Translations under genes and position numbers: made by a program | Notes under the pieces: model-generated | Databases searched by the model: none | The model's input: the letters and a program-made list of their open reading frames with translations, nothing else | What the model was told of the DNA's origin: nothing | Source of the DNA: Melioribacteraceae bacterium | GTDB taxonomy: Bacteria; Bacteroidota; Ignavibacteria; Ignavibacteriales; Melioribacteraceae | Direction: 5' to 3' | DNA length: 31,828 nucleotides | Assembly: GCA_027858595.1 (NCBI GenBank) | Contig: JAQICK010000066.1 | Span: 1 to 31,828 of the forward strand | Part shown: positions 8,456-17,699 of the stretch, piece after piece | How the letters are laid out: each line of letters begins with the position of its first letter | Numbering within the stretch: position 1 is the first letter of the stretch

Positions 8456-8710
8456 TTCTTGTTTTCATTGCCTTAATTATTATAGCATTTGGTGTTTTCT
8501 TTATGCTAATATAGTTTTAGTAGTAATTATTATTTAAAAAATAAAATAATCAAAAATTGACCGATTATCACCGTTAAACTTGTTTGTAACTGGAATTGCA
8601 AAAAAAATGAATTGAGAAAAGCGACATGAAAAAATCTAATAATAATTGTTGTTTAATGGGATATAATGACTTAATATTACATGTTTGTAAAAATATATTG
8701 CGAGTCAAGA
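8456..8710. promoter_or_regulatory. Divergent intergenic region between PLP-enzyme and pirin genes
   Basis: These 255 bases separate two divergent genes and should hold promoters for both. The stretch is very AT-rich. It contains one weak inverted repeat (TAGCAT and ATGCTA flanking a T-rich loop, about 8485-8512) and AT-rich runs near 8525-8550. I could not identify a convincing -35/-10 pair or a known operator. Confidence 0.35.
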
Positions 8711-9727
8711 ATGAGTAAAAATAATATATTAGATATATCACCACTAGGATTCCCATGGAAAACTCAAGACCCCTTTCTTTTTTGTGCTTACCATAAAGAT
8801 GCCTATCCAAAAGGTAATGAAAACATGGGACCAGATACTTCTTTGCAAGGAAGAAATCTTGGACAGGATTTCACAATTAAAGATGGTTGGCGTATGTATC
8901 ACGGAGAAATAATTCCAGGATTCCCAAGTCATCCACACAGAGGTTTTGAAACTATCACAATTGCTGAAAGTGGCATTGTTGATCATGCTGATTCTTTAGG
9001 TGGATTAGGTCGTTTCGGAAAAGGTGATGTTCAATGGATGACGGCAGGCAAAGGTATTCAACATTCAGAAATGTTTCCTTTACTCAATATTGATGAAGAA
9101 AATCCATTTGAAATATTTCAAATATGGTTAAATTTATCGCAAGCCAATAAACTTGTAGAACCCTATTTTACTATGCTTTGGAATGAAACAATTCCTTTTC
9201 TTGATGTAGTAGACGAAAATAAAAAATCGATTCACATTAGAATCATTTCTGGTGAATTAGGAAATATCAAATATAATTATCCAGCTCCTGATTCATGGGC
9301 GGCAAATTCAGAAAACAATGTTACTATATGTACTATAAGAATGGAAGCAGGTGCAAAATGGATGTTACCCAAAACTAGTTCCGAAGTAAATAGAACATTA
9401 TATTTTTATAGTGGGAGTACAATGAATTTTGATGAAGAAACCGTTTCGGTTAATCATTCTATAGTTGTAAAAGTTGACGAAGAAATAACTCTTGTTTGTG
9501 GTGATGAAGACGGTTTTATTTTATTACTTCAAGGTAAACCAATAAATGAACCGGTTGCACAATATGGTCCATTTGTTATGAACACAAAGTTAGAGCTTCA
9601 ACAAACAATGGAGGAATATCAAAAAACTCAATTTGGTGGATGGCCATGGCCAAGGCACGATCAAGTTCATGAAAGAACTAAAGGGCGTTTTGCACTTTAC
9701 CCGAATGGGCAATTAGATTTAAAATAG
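8711..9727 (+). CDS. Pirin family protein
   Basis: The product is a bicupin of the pirin family, 338 residues from the ATG at 8711. An upstream in-frame ATG at 8681 would add ten residues (MFVKIYCESR) that do not look like family sequence, so the inner start is preferred. The metal site is intact: counted from 8681, His84 and His86 in the SHPHRGFET motif, and His128 and Glu130 in GKGIQHSEM. These correspond to the iron ligands of human pirin and of bacterial pirins with quercetinase activity. The C-terminal cupin follows, with an unusually long tail (WPWPRHDQVHERTKGRF) that suggests the longer pirin subgroup. Its role here is unknown; pirins range from dioxygenases to metabolic regulators. 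It stands alone, with a possible hairpin downstream. Confidence 0.85.
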   Translation: MSKNNILDISPLGFPWKTQDPFLFCAYHKDAYPKGNENMGPDTSLQGRNLGQDFTIKDGWRMYHGEIIPGFPSHPHRGFETITIAESGIVDHADSLGGLGRFGKGDVQWMTAGKGIQHSEMFPLLNIDEENPFEIFQIWLNLSQANKLVEPYFTMLWNETIPFLDVVDENKKSIHIRIISGELGNIKYNYPAPDSWAANSENNVTICTIRMEAGAKWMLPKTSSEVNRTLYFYSGSTMNFDEETVSVNHSIVVKVDEEITLVCGDEDGFILLLQGKPINEPVAQYGPFVMNTKLELQQTMEEYQKTQFGGWPWPRHDQVHERTKGRFALYPNGQLDLK

Positions 9728-9743
9728 TAAATAATCCGTATGG

Positions 9744-9772
9744 GTGAAATAGGTTATTAATTGTCATTTCAC
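9744..9772 (+). terminator. Candidate terminator after pirin
   Basis: GTGAAAT at 9744-9750 and ATTTCAC at 9766-9772 form a 7-base stem with a 15-base loop, 16 bases after the pirin stop. A short T-rich stretch (TTTAT) follows. The stem is AT-rich, so this is weak. Confidence 0.3.
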
Positions 9773-9885
9773 TTTATAAATTAAAGTAAACTTAATTAAA
9801 CATAAAACACACAATGTGATTTATTTTTACAAGTTCTATGCTGTTTAAATAATTTACTATTTTTAAAGCAATAAGGATAGACATA

Positions 9886-10287
9886 ATGAATACAAAATTA
9901 ATAATGACTTTCAGTGCAATAATGCTGGGAATAGTTGGAATTAGTTTGACTTTCCTCCCGCAAGAAATTTCGATTTACTTTGATCTGAGAACAAGTAAAT
10001 TAATCCAAACAAAAATTCAAATTTTAGGAGCACTTTACTTTTCATTTGCAATGTTAAATTGGATGACAAAAGCATCATTTATTGGTGGTGTTTATAATCG
10101 ACCCATAGTTATAGCAAATTTAACTCATTTTATGATAGGTTCTATCACATTAGTTAAGCATATAATTTCTAGTGAGAATTTATCAGTAATTTTCGTAATT
10201 TTAACGACTTTATACTCTTTATTGACAATATTATTTGGAAGAATTCTTTTTCGTCATCCTGGAGAGGAAAATACAAAAGGTGCATGA
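9886..10287 (+). CDS. Small four-helix membrane protein of unknown function
   Basis: I do not recognise this 133-residue protein. Hydrophobic segments at about 6-24, 44-60, 74-92 and 98-120 suggest four membrane helices. Basic residues at the N-terminus and in the RILFRHPGEENTKGA tail suggest both ends face the cytoplasm. The loop between helices 2 and 3 carries a WMTK...GGVYNRP motif. No catalytic motif is visible. An AAGGA sequence precedes the ATG by about nine bases. It lies between the pirin and carbonic anhydrase genes, with 158 and 81 bases of flanking non-coding DNA, so co-transcription with either is uncertain. Confidence 0.7.
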   Translation: MNTKLIMTFSAIMLGIVGISLTFLPQEISIYFDLRTSKLIQTKIQILGALYFSFAMLNWMTKASFIGGVYNRPIVIANLTHFMIGSITLVKHIISSENLSVIFVILTTLYSLLTILFGRILFRHPGEENTKGA

Positions 10288-10368
10288 GTAATGGATATGA
10301 CTTGATATACAAAAAAGACATTTTCGCTTTATTCAAAAAAAAATACTAATAAATTATTAGGATAATTA

Positions 10369-10998
10369 ATGATGAATCTAAAAAAAATATTTGCAAATAA
10401 CAGAGAGTGGGTTGCAAAGAAACTGCAAATAGATAAAAAATATTTTGACTCTTTATCAGAGGATCAAAATCCAGATATTCTATATATTGGTTGTTCTGAT
10501 AGCCGTGTTAGTGCAGAAGAACTTATGGGCGTAGGACCGGGAGAAGTTTTTGTGCATAGAAATATTGCAAACATGATTCCAAATACAGACTTAAGTACAA
10601 TGTCCACAATACATTATGCTGTGGATTACTTGAAAGTAAATCACATTGTGGTTTGTGGGCACTACCATTGTGGAGGTGTGGAAGCGGCAATGCAATCAAC
10701 TGATTTGGGGATATTAAATCCATGGTTAAGAAATATACGAGATGTTTATCGTTTGCATAGAAAAGAACTTGATTCAATACAAGATGAAAGAGCAAAATAC
10801 GATAGATTGGTTGAACTAAATGTTCAAGAACAATGTATTAATTTAATCAAAACCCCTGAAGTTCAAAAAGCTTATAGGAGTAGGAAAATAACAGTTCACG
10901 GTTGGATATTTGATATTTATAGTGGAAAATTATTAGACCTAAATATCAATCTTGAATTTCTCTTAAAAGAGATAATGGAAATATATCATCTCGATTGA
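10369..10998 (+). CDS. Beta-class carbonic anhydrase
   Basis: This 209-residue protein is a beta-carbonic anhydrase, which interconverts CO2 and bicarbonate in the cytosol. The zinc and active-site residues are all present: Cys42, the Asp44/Arg46 dyad in CSDSR, and His98 and Cys101 in GHYHCGG. The length matches the family's usual 200-230 residues, and the VFVHRNIANM segment is typical. Two adjacent ATG codons (10369 and 10372) are possible starts; an AGGA lies upstream at about 10359, and the difference is one residue. There is no signal peptide. It appears to be the last gene before a long non-coding stretch. Confidence 0.93.
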   Translation: MMNLKKIFANNREWVAKKLQIDKKYFDSLSEDQNPDILYIGCSDSRVSAEELMGVGPGEVFVHRNIANMIPNTDLSTMSTIHYAVDYLKVNHIVVCGHYHCGGVEAAMQSTDLGILNPWLRNIRDVYRLHRKELDSIQDERAKYDRLVELNVQEQCINLIKTPEVQKAYRSRKITVHGWIFDIYSGKLLDLNINLEFLLKEIMEIYHLD

Positions 10999-11110
10999 GT
11001 TGCACATTCAACGGTAGATAAAGATAAATTCAAATGTTTACTAAAAGCACAAAAACAAATATTCATAAAAAGATGTATTCTAAACCAAAAGCCTAGGCAA
11101 GACATGTTCC

Positions 11111-11139
11111 AACAATTCATGAATAAAATATTGTTTTTT
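11111..11139 (+). terminator. Candidate terminator after carbonic anhydrase
   Basis: AACAAT (11111-11116) pairs with ATTGTT (11130-11135), with a 13-base loop and a T-run directly after. It lies about 110 bases after the carbonic anhydrase stop. The stem has few G/C pairs, so this is tentative. Confidence 0.3.
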
Positions 11140-11364
11140 GCAAAAGCGTTTTAGTTAACAAATTTGCAATAACACTTTTCCTAAAGTATCCTTCTTTCGT
11201 AACTCCTACATATTTTTTGTTTTAACTAAGACTACACTTTAAAAATCGGTTGGCTAATATATAAGATGAAGCAAATTTACTATTAATTGCTAATAGTGGT
11301 TACAAATTTTAGCATATAATTTCTAATATTTGTTATCTATTTTTGGACAAAATCATTGAAATTT

Positions 11365-11391
11365 AAAGTTGCTGCAAGGCAGCTTTCTTTT
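11365..11391 (+). terminator. Hairpin plus T-rich tract in the secA leader (attenuator-like)
   Basis: GCTGC (11371-11375) and GCAGC (11379-11383) form a tight stem around AAG. An outer AAAG/CTTT pair (11365-11368 and 11387-11390) sits across a small T-rich internal loop, and the 3' side is TTTCTTTT. It ends about 55 bases before the secA ATG. It could terminate an upstream transcript or attenuate secA. Confidence 0.4.
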
Positions 11392-11446
11392 GAAATAGAA
11401 GTCAGTTTTAAGTAACTTTAGAGTTGTTAAAATTTAGGAGTAATTG

Positions 11447-14400
11447 ATGTTACAAGGTTTGTTAAAGAAAATATTTGGTGATAGAAACGAAAAGGCAATG
11501 AAAGATTTATGGCCTATAGTTGATGAGATAAATAGTGAGTATGAAAAGATAACACTTTTGAGTGATGATGATTTAAAAGCGAAGACAATTGAATTTAAGG
11601 GTAAAGTTCAGATACATACTGAAGAAACAAGAAAACAAATTGAAGAAATAAAAGACCAATTACATGCTGACGAATTTGATGGCGATAGAGCCTTGTTATA
11701 CGAACAACTGGATCTTCTAAAAGAGTCCTTGGATGAAGAGTATGAAGAAATTTTAGATGAACTTTTACCAGAAGCATTTGCAGTTGTTAAAGAAACATCT
11801 AAAAGATTAGTTGGTAAATCATGGGATGCTGCTGGTTATAGTATCACTTGGGAAATGGTGCCATACGATGTTCAGTTAATTGGTGGTGTTGTTCTTCATC
11901 AAGGGGTAATTGCAGAGATGGCTACTGGTGAGGGAAAAACTCTTGTTGCAACAATGCCAATATATCTTAATGCACTTACGGGACGTGGAGTTCACGTAGT
12001 TACAGTTAACGATTATCTTGCAAAACGTGATAGTGAGTGGATGGGGGAAGTATTTAAATATCATGGTTTAACTGTTGGATGTATTCTTAATACAATGGAT
12101 CCTGAGCAGCGAAAAGAAATGTATGGCAGAGATGTAACTTATGGAACTAACAACGAATTTGGTTTCGATTATCTTCGCGATAACATGGCAACCTCAATTG
12201 AAAATCGTGTTCAAAGAGTTCATAATTATGTAATTGTGGATGAAGTAGATTCTGTATTAATAGATGAAGCTAGAACACCATTAATTATTTCTGGAGCAGT
12301 TGGTTCTACTGATCAAAAATTTGATGAAATGAATCCTAAAGTTGAACGACTTCTTAGAAAGCAAACTGCACTTGTTGCAGAGCTTGTGCAAGAGTCTGAA
12401 GACATGCTAAATTCTACAGATGTTGATAGAGATGAAGCAGGTAAAGCTTTACTACGAGCAAGTCGTGGACTTCCCAAAAATAAAAGATTAATTAAATTAT
12501 TAAACGAACCTGCATATCAGAAACTACTTAATTCTACTGAACTAGAGTTCTTAAGAGAAAACGCGAAGAACATGCCTGAGATAGATGAATATCTCTACTT
12601 TGCAATTGATGAAAAACAAAACTCTATTGATCTCACCGAAAAAGGCAGAGAAGAACTTGCAGTTGGCTCAAGCGAAGGTACTGAATATTTTGTCCTACCA
12701 GATTTAAGTGATGGAATTGGTAATATTGATAGTGACGATTCACTTCCGTTTGAAGAAAAGGTTAAAAAGAAAGATGCTCTTTATCATTTATATGGCGAGC
12801 GTAGTGATAGAATTCATACTTTGAATCAACTCCTGAAAGCATATACTTTATTTTCAAAGGATGATTCGTATGTAATTACTGAAGATGGAAAAATTGCAAT
12901 TGTTGATGAGTTTACGGGGCGTGTACTACCCGGTCGTAGATACTCCGACGGACTTCATCAAGCTATTGAAGCTAAAGAGAAAGTGAAAGTTGAAAGAGAT
13001 TCCCAAACTCTTGCTACAATTACACTTCAAAATTATTTTCGTCTGTACAAGAAAATTGCTGGTATGACAGGAACTGCAGAAACTGAAGAAGGTGAGTTTC
13101 ATGAAATATATAAACTTGAAGTTGTCGTAATTCCAACAAACAAACCAATTACTCGCCGAGATGATGAAGATGCAATTTACAGAACGAGACGAGAAAAATA
13201 TAATGCAGTAATTGAAAAAGTAAAGGAACTTCAAGCTGAAAAGCGTCCAGTTCTTGTTGGAACTGTTAATGTTGAAGTTTCTGAAACTTTGAGTAGAATG
13301 CTGAAACGTCAAGGTGTGCAACACAATGTGTTGAACGCGAAGAAACACAAAAGTGAAGCTGAAATAGTTGGATTTGCCGGTCAGCCGGGAGCAGTAACAA
13401 TTGCAACAAACATGGCTGGTAGAGGAACCGATATTAAACTTGGTTCTGGAATTAAGGAAAAAGGCGGGTTATACATTTTGGGTACTGGTCGGCATGAATC
13501 TCGCCGTATAGATAGGCAGTTGCGTGGTCGTTCTGGACGTCAAGGTGATGCAGGTACTTCAAAATTCTATATTTCTCTTGAAGATGATTTAATGAGATTA
13601 TTTGGTGGCGATAGAGTTACTTCCATTATGAGTAAATTAGGAATGGAAGATGGCGAAGCAATTGAGCATTCAATGATTACTAAATCTGTAGAACGTGCTC
13701 AGAAAAAAGTTGAGGAGAATAACTTTGCTATTCGTAAGCGTCTGCTTGAATATGATGACGTTATGAATCAGCAACGCGAGGTAATTTACAACAAACGTAA
13801 ACAAGCTCTTGAAGGTGAAAGATTAAAAGAGCAAGTATTTAGTGACTTGGATGAATACATAGATACAGTGTTAGACCAATATTATGAGAATGCGCAAATA
13901 GACCAATTAAGAGAGGATTTAATGAAGCATCTCTTAGTTGATGTAAAGCTAGATCCAACAACTTATCAAGACCTTGGAAGAGATGGTGTTAAAAAACTTA
14001 TTATTGATGAAGCACATAAATTTTATAGCCGCAAAGAGGAAATGATTACTCCAGAAGTTATGGCTAGACTAGAACGTTATGCAGTACTTCATGTAATTGA
14101 TGAGAAGTGGAAAGATCATCTTCGTGAGATGGATGATTTGAAAGAAGGAATTGGGCTACGTGCCTATGGTCAAAAAGATCCTCTTCTTGAATACAAAGGA
14201 GAAGCATTTAATTTGTTTATTACTTTGGTTGAAGAAATCAGAGATGAAACAGTTTCTTTTTGCTTCAAATTTTTCCCACAACAACCAGAAGAAATGCAAA
14301 ATAGAAGAATTCCAGTTCAAAGAATGAACATGGTAAAAGACAACGCTGGTAATCTTGGATTGAAGAGTGAAAAAGATGAAGGTGGAAATCGTGGAAAGCA

Positions 14401-14494
14401 ACAACCAATAAAAGCCGAAGTTAAAGTTGGCAGAAATGATCTTTGCCATTGTGGAAGTGGTAAAAAATATAAACATTGTCATGGTAAAGGTTAG
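11447..14494 (+). CDS. secA: Preprotein translocase ATPase SecA
   Basis: SecA drives unfolded preproteins through SecYEG using ATP. The start is ATG at 11447, with AGGAG at 11436-11440 giving six-base spacing; an in-frame TTG three bases upstream is less likely. The product is 1015 residues against 901 in E. coli. ATGEGKT at ~159-165 is Walker A, DEVD at ~265-268 is the DEAD-box Asp-Glu site, and DEAR follows. TFQNYF-like and GMTGTA motifs and the MAGRGTDI motif of the second ATPase domain are present. The C-terminal SEC-C zinc motif CHCGSGKKYKHCH is intact. The extra length lies mainly in the preprotein cross-linking domain, about residues 290-400, and such an insertion is usual in Bacteroidota-type SecA. 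It is essential and cytosolic/peripheral. Confidence 0.98.
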   Translation: MLQGLLKKIFGDRNEKAMKDLWPIVDEINSEYEKITLLSDDDLKAKTIEFKGKVQIHTEETRKQIEEIKDQLHADEFDGDRALLYEQLDLLKESLDEEYEEILDELLPEAFAVVKETSKRLVGKSWDAAGYSITWEMVPYDVQLIGGVVLHQGVIAEMATGEGKTLVATMPIYLNALTGRGVHVVTVNDYLAKRDSEWMGEVFKYHGLTVGCILNTMDPEQRKEMYGRDVTYGTNNEFGFDYLRDNMATSIENRVQRVHNYVIVDEVDSVLIDEARTPLIISGAVGSTDQKFDEMNPKVERLLRKQTALVAELVQESEDMLNSTDVDRDEAGKALLRASRGLPKNKRLIKLLNEPAYQKLLNSTELEFLRENAKNMPEIDEYLYFAIDEKQNSIDLTEKGREELAVGSSEGTEYFVLPDLSDGIGNIDSDDSLPFEEKVKKKDALYHLYGERSDRIHTLNQLLKAYTLFSKDDSYVITEDGKIAIVDEFTGRVLPGRRYSDGLHQAIEAKEKVKVERDSQTLATITLQNYFRLYKKIAGMTGTAETEEGEFHEIYKLEVVVIPTNKPITRRDDEDAIYRTRREKYNAVIEKVKELQAEKRPVLVGTVNVEVSETLSRMLKRQGVQHNVLNAKKHKSEAEIVGFAGQPGAVTIATNMAGRGTDIKLGSGIKEKGGLYILGTGRHESRRIDRQLRGRSGRQGDAGTSKFYISLEDDLMRLFGGDRVTSIMSKLGMEDGEAIEHSMITKSVERAQKKVEENNFAIRKRLLEYDDVMNQQREVIYNKRKQALEGERLKEQVFSDLDEYIDTVLDQYYENAQIDQLREDLMKHLLVDVKLDPTTYQDLGRDGVKKLIIDEAHKFYSRKEEMITPEVMARLERYAVLHVIDEKWKDHLREMDDLKEGIGLRAYGQKDPLLEYKGEAFNLFITLVEEIRDETVSFCFKFFPQQPEEMQNRRIPVQRMNMVKDNAGNLGLKSEKDEGGNRGKQQPIKAEVKVGRNDLCHCGSGKKYKHCHGKG

Positions 14495-14566
14495 CTCAAT
14501 AAATTTTACTATAAACATATACCAACGAGTATTATAAAGTTACATCAACAATACTTTAAAGGAATA

Positions 14567-16885
14567 ATGAATATCAAATTAAATAAATACTTCTCTTTAC
14601 TTGGACTTATGTCTTTCTTCTTGCTTCTAAATAGTTGTGGTATGTGGAATAATTTTACTGCATACTATAACAGGTTCTACATAGCTGAAACAGCTTTTGA
14701 AGAAGGGGAAGAAGAAATTGTGTTAAATCAAAAAAAACCTCTTTTCCAGTTTAAGGAAGAGAAGTTATCTTCACAAGCAAATAAAAGCTTTGATGAGGTT
14801 ATTAAATTTTCATCAAAAATATTACAGTTTAATAAAGATTCAAAGTATATTCACGAAGCAATTTACATGATTGCTAAATCGTATTACTACAAAGGGCAGT
14901 ATAACAAAGGGCTTCGTAAATTTATCGAATTAGATAAATTCAATGATGAAGAATATGCACTTTCTGCAAAATTATGGATTGCAAAATGTGAACTGCAGAT
15001 GAGAACCTTTGACTTAGCTCTAGAACATCTTGAAGAGGTAAAAACACTTGCACTAACTAACGAGAACGAACTAATCCTTTTTGAAGTTTATCTGGCAGAA
15101 ATAAGTTATTTAATTTATCGTGAAGAGTTCTTCAAAGCAATAACAAAAATTGAAGAACTAGTTGAACAAAATTTAGAAGATGAAGTAAAAAGTGAAGTAA
15201 CTTATGAACTTGGAATGCTGTACATCTCGCTTGAAAATTATGAAAAAGGAGTTGCTGCCTTTGAACTTGTTGAGGAAGGATCTCCTACTTTTGAAATTGA
15301 ATTCAAAAGTAAACTTGAGTATGCAAAAGCAATTAAGCATCTAAGCCGCGAGGATGAAGCCTTGCAAAGATTGAATAGATTAAGAGATAACACTAAGTAC
15401 GAACTGCATTGGGATATAATTGATTTAGAAATTGCTCAAATTGAATTAGAATCTGGAGAAGTTGAAACTGCACTAGAAATATTTTATTCTATCGATACTG
15501 GTTACACAAAGAATGAAAGTAGTGGTATTGCTGCCTTTATGCAAGGCGATATAATGGAGCATATCTACATGGATTATGATAGTGCTAAAATTCTTTATGA
15601 AAAAGTTGCTACCAAAAAGGCTCCGAGTGAATACAGAATTGAAGCAAGGATAAAAGCAAATGTTCTTAAATCACGTGAAAATTATAATGATAAAATATTT
15701 TCATCTAAGATGGGATATAGCTACTTGCTCGATACAACTTTATATAGACAAGATTCAATTGCTTATGCCGGATATTCCACAAGAAGAGATTCTGCAATGC
15801 AAGTTGCTAATGAACTTAAAGAATCTGAAAACGTAAGGCAGACTCCTACTAAGGGTAGAAAACCTACTCGTGGAACTGGTACGGCCTTGAAAGCACAATT
15901 CATATATGAAGAAGATTCTTTATATACATATGAGCCAAAGCTCCCCATAATTTCAGTAGATTCTGTATTAAACCAAATTACTAAGAATGAATATGAATTA
16001 GGAAATTTATATTTTTCGGATTTGGTAGTGCCAGACTCAGCATATTTCTATTATAATGATATTGTAACAAATTATCCAACTACACGATATCAGGCGAAAA
16101 CTCTCTATTCACTTGGAAGTTACTATTTAACTCTTGAAAATAAGATAAGGGCTGATTCTCTTTTCCAATATGTTTTTGATAATTATAGCAGTGACCCAAT
16201 TGCAAAAGTTGCTGCAGTAAGACTTGGAATAAGCATTGAAGAATTAAACTCTGACCCTGCACTTGATAAATATTATATTGCTGAGACCTTAATTGAAAAA
16301 GAAGAATATTATGATGCTATTGAGGAGTTAAATTCCATTTATGAAGTTTTCCCAGAATCGCACTATGCTCCAAAAGCATTATATTCTATTGGTTGGGTTT
16401 ATGAAAATAAATTAGAAGATTACGACGGAGCGGTTAATTACTACGACACTCTAAAAGCAAAGTACCCCAAAACAGAATATGTAAGAGATATTAATTCTAA
16501 ATTAATTTTTTATCATGGTGAAAAAAAAGCTGTTCAAGACTCAATTGCTCGTTTTGAAAAAGCGATTCAAGATTCAATAGCACGTTTTGAAAAAGTGATA
16601 GCTGATAGTATTAGGGCGGATAGTCTGGCACAGTTTAAAATAGATTCTTTATCAAACGCTCCTACTATTATTGATTCTACTGAAATAACCGATTCAATTT
16701 CCGTTGGTGATTCAGTTTCTTTTGCGGACTCAACTTCCTTAACAACTAAAGATTCAACTAAAAAAGTTTTAGAGCATCAATTAGAAGAAGATGAAAAGCA
16801 AAAAGAAGAAAGTCTTGACGACAGCACAAAATCTGCGAATCCACCAGAGTTAATTAAAGGGCAGGGAACAAAAGGGCAAAAATAA
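14567..16885 (+). CDS. Large TPR-repeat lipoprotein (possible SprE/PorW-like)
   Basis: This 772-residue protein begins with a lipoprotein signal: a basic start, a hydrophobic core at 10-22 and a lipobox LNSC with lipidated Cys24. Most of the rest is helical pairs with the tetratricopeptide pattern, for example ~95-130, 205-235, 500-560 and 570-640. The last ~110 residues are Ser/Asp/Glu-rich and start with a duplicated 11-residue unit (QDSIARFEK). After the Cys it has MWNNFTAYYNRFYIAETAFEEGE, listed here as two parts: MWNNFTAYYNRFY and IAETAFEEGE. An Asn/Tyr-rich post-lipobox segment followed by TPRs recalls SprE/PorW, the lipoprotein of the type IX secretion/gliding system, but that match is from memory and weak. 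It is likely anchored in the outer or inner membrane facing the periplasm. It follows secA by 72 bases. Confidence 0.75.
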   Translation: MNIKLNKYFSLLGLMSFFLLLNSCGMWNNFTAYYNRFYIAETAFEEGEEEIVLNQKKPLFQFKEEKLSSQANKSFDEVIKFSSKILQFNKDSKYIHEAIYMIAKSYYYKGQYNKGLRKFIELDKFNDEEYALSAKLWIAKCELQMRTFDLALEHLEEVKTLALTNENELILFEVYLAEISYLIYREEFFKAITKIEELVEQNLEDEVKSEVTYELGMLYISLENYEKGVAAFELVEEGSPTFEIEFKSKLEYAKAIKHLSREDEALQRLNRLRDNTKYELHWDIIDLEIAQIELESGEVETALEIFYSIDTGYTKNESSGIAAFMQGDIMEHIYMDYDSAKILYEKVATKKAPSEYRIEARIKANVLKSRENYNDKIFSSKMGYSYLLDTTLYRQDSIAYAGYSTRRDSAMQVANELKESENVRQTPTKGRKPTRGTGTALKAQFIYEEDSLYTYEPKLPIISVDSVLNQITKNEYELGNLYFSDLVVPDSAYFYYNDIVTNYPTTRYQAKTLYSLGSYYLTLENKIRADSLFQYVFDNYSSDPIAKVAAVRLGISIEELNSDPALDKYYIAETLIEKEEYYDAIEELNSIYEVFPESHYAPKALYSIGWVYENKLEDYDGAVNYYDTLKAKYPKTEYVRDINSKLIFYHGEKKAVQDSIARFEKAIQDSIARFEKVIADSIRADSLAQFKIDSLSNAPTIIDSTEITDSISVGDSVSFADSTSLTTKDSTKKVLEHQLEEDEKQKEESLDDSTKSANPPELIKGQGTKGQK
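16532..16597 (+). repeat. Tandem 33-base repeat within the TPR lipoprotein gene
   Basis: Two adjacent 33-base units encode VQDSIARFEKA and IQDSIARFEKV, followed by a decayed third unit (IADSIRADS). They extend a charged helical stretch, probably a coiled coil, after the TPR region. The copy number may vary between strains. Confidence 0.75.
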
Positions 16886-16900
16886 AATCTGAAAGCAATA

Positions 16901-17554
16901 ATGAATATTAAAAAACTAAAAAATATTATTGCTGGAGGTGAAAATTTAACTACTGAGTTTAAACAAAGATTTTCAACACACACTAAAATTGCTAAAGAAA
17001 TAATTGCATTCGCAAATACAATTGGTGGAATACTATTGTTTGGAATTGATGACGATGGCTCAATATACGGTGTTGAAAGTGAAAAAGAAATCTCCGAACT
17101 TATCAAAGAGACTGCAGAAAGCTATTGCGAACCACAGATAATTTATAGCCAAGAATTCGTTGAATTGTTCGGGCGTGAAATTGTGGTTGTAAAAATTCCA
17201 CAATCAGAAGTAAAACCTCATCGAATTCAAGATTACCAAAGTGAGCTTGACCTAAACAGTGCCGAAGTATATGTTAGGGTTAAAGATATGAGTGTTCCAG
17301 CAAGTAAAGAGATGATAAAAATACTTCAATCTAAAAGTAATAATTCAAAGCTTGCTAAATATTCTGTTGGAAAAAATGAAGAAGTCGTTTTTAACTATTT
17401 GTTAGAGAACGACTCAATTTCTGTTCTAGAATTAAAACACTCTGCAAATATCTCGGAACGACGAGCTTCACGCACATTAATTAAAATGGTTAGAGCAAAC
17501 TTGCTTTATATTCATACAAAAGAGAATGGGCAGACTTTTTTTACGAGTTTGTAA
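16901..17554 (+). CDS. AlbA_2/Schlafen-type ATP-binding domain protein with C-terminal winged helix
   Basis: The 217-residue product has an N-terminal AlbA_2 (Schlafen-like) domain. TEFKQ at 18-22 is followed by FANTIGGILLFGIDDDG at 37-53, the hallmark of this family, then a PHRI...VYVRV segment at ~105-130. Residues ~150-217 look like a winged helix (SVLELKHSANISERRASRTLIKM, given here in parts: SVLELKHSANIS and ERRASRTLIKM). Members are thought to bind nucleotides or nucleic acid, and some act in regulation or defence; no enzymatic role is secure. It is shorter than the ~450-residue transcriptional regulators with the same N-terminus. It starts 15 bases after the TPR gene, so the two are probably co-transcribed. 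Confidence 0.8.
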   Translation: MNIKKLKNIIAGGENLTTEFKQRFSTHTKIAKEIIAFANTIGGILLFGIDDDGSIYGVESEKEISELIKETAESYCEPQIIYSQEFVELFGREIVVVKIPQSEVKPHRIQDYQSELDLNSAEVYVRVKDMSVPASKEMIKILQSKSNNSKLAKYSVGKNEEVVFNYLLENDSISVLELKHSANISERRASRTLIKMVRANLLYIHTKENGQTFFTSL

Positions 17555-17699
17555 GAAACTTGGAATACTATCAGCCGATTAATATACAATAACTTCATTT
17601 CTAAAAATATAATGTTAGTTCTTAATGAATTAATTTTAATATATAGGTGAGAATAAATAGATTTTGAATTGAAAGCCTATCTCTAATTTATAATAAGAC

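Larger units (their letters stand above)
10999..11446. promoter_or_regulatory. Long non-coding stretch upstream of secA
   Basis: These 448 bases contain no supportable gene. Two structures stand out: a weak hairpin with T-run at 11111-11139, which could end the carbonic anhydrase transcript, and a hairpin plus T-rich tract at 11365-11391 close to secA. The secA promoter should lie here, but no clear consensus pair was found. The length leaves room for a small RNA or a regulated leader; the sequence alone does not decide. Confidence 0.4.

Noticed and set aside
8681..8710. Upstream ATG as the pirin start
   Set aside because: The ten added residues are not typical of pirins, and the ATG at 8711 directly precedes the conserved N-terminus.
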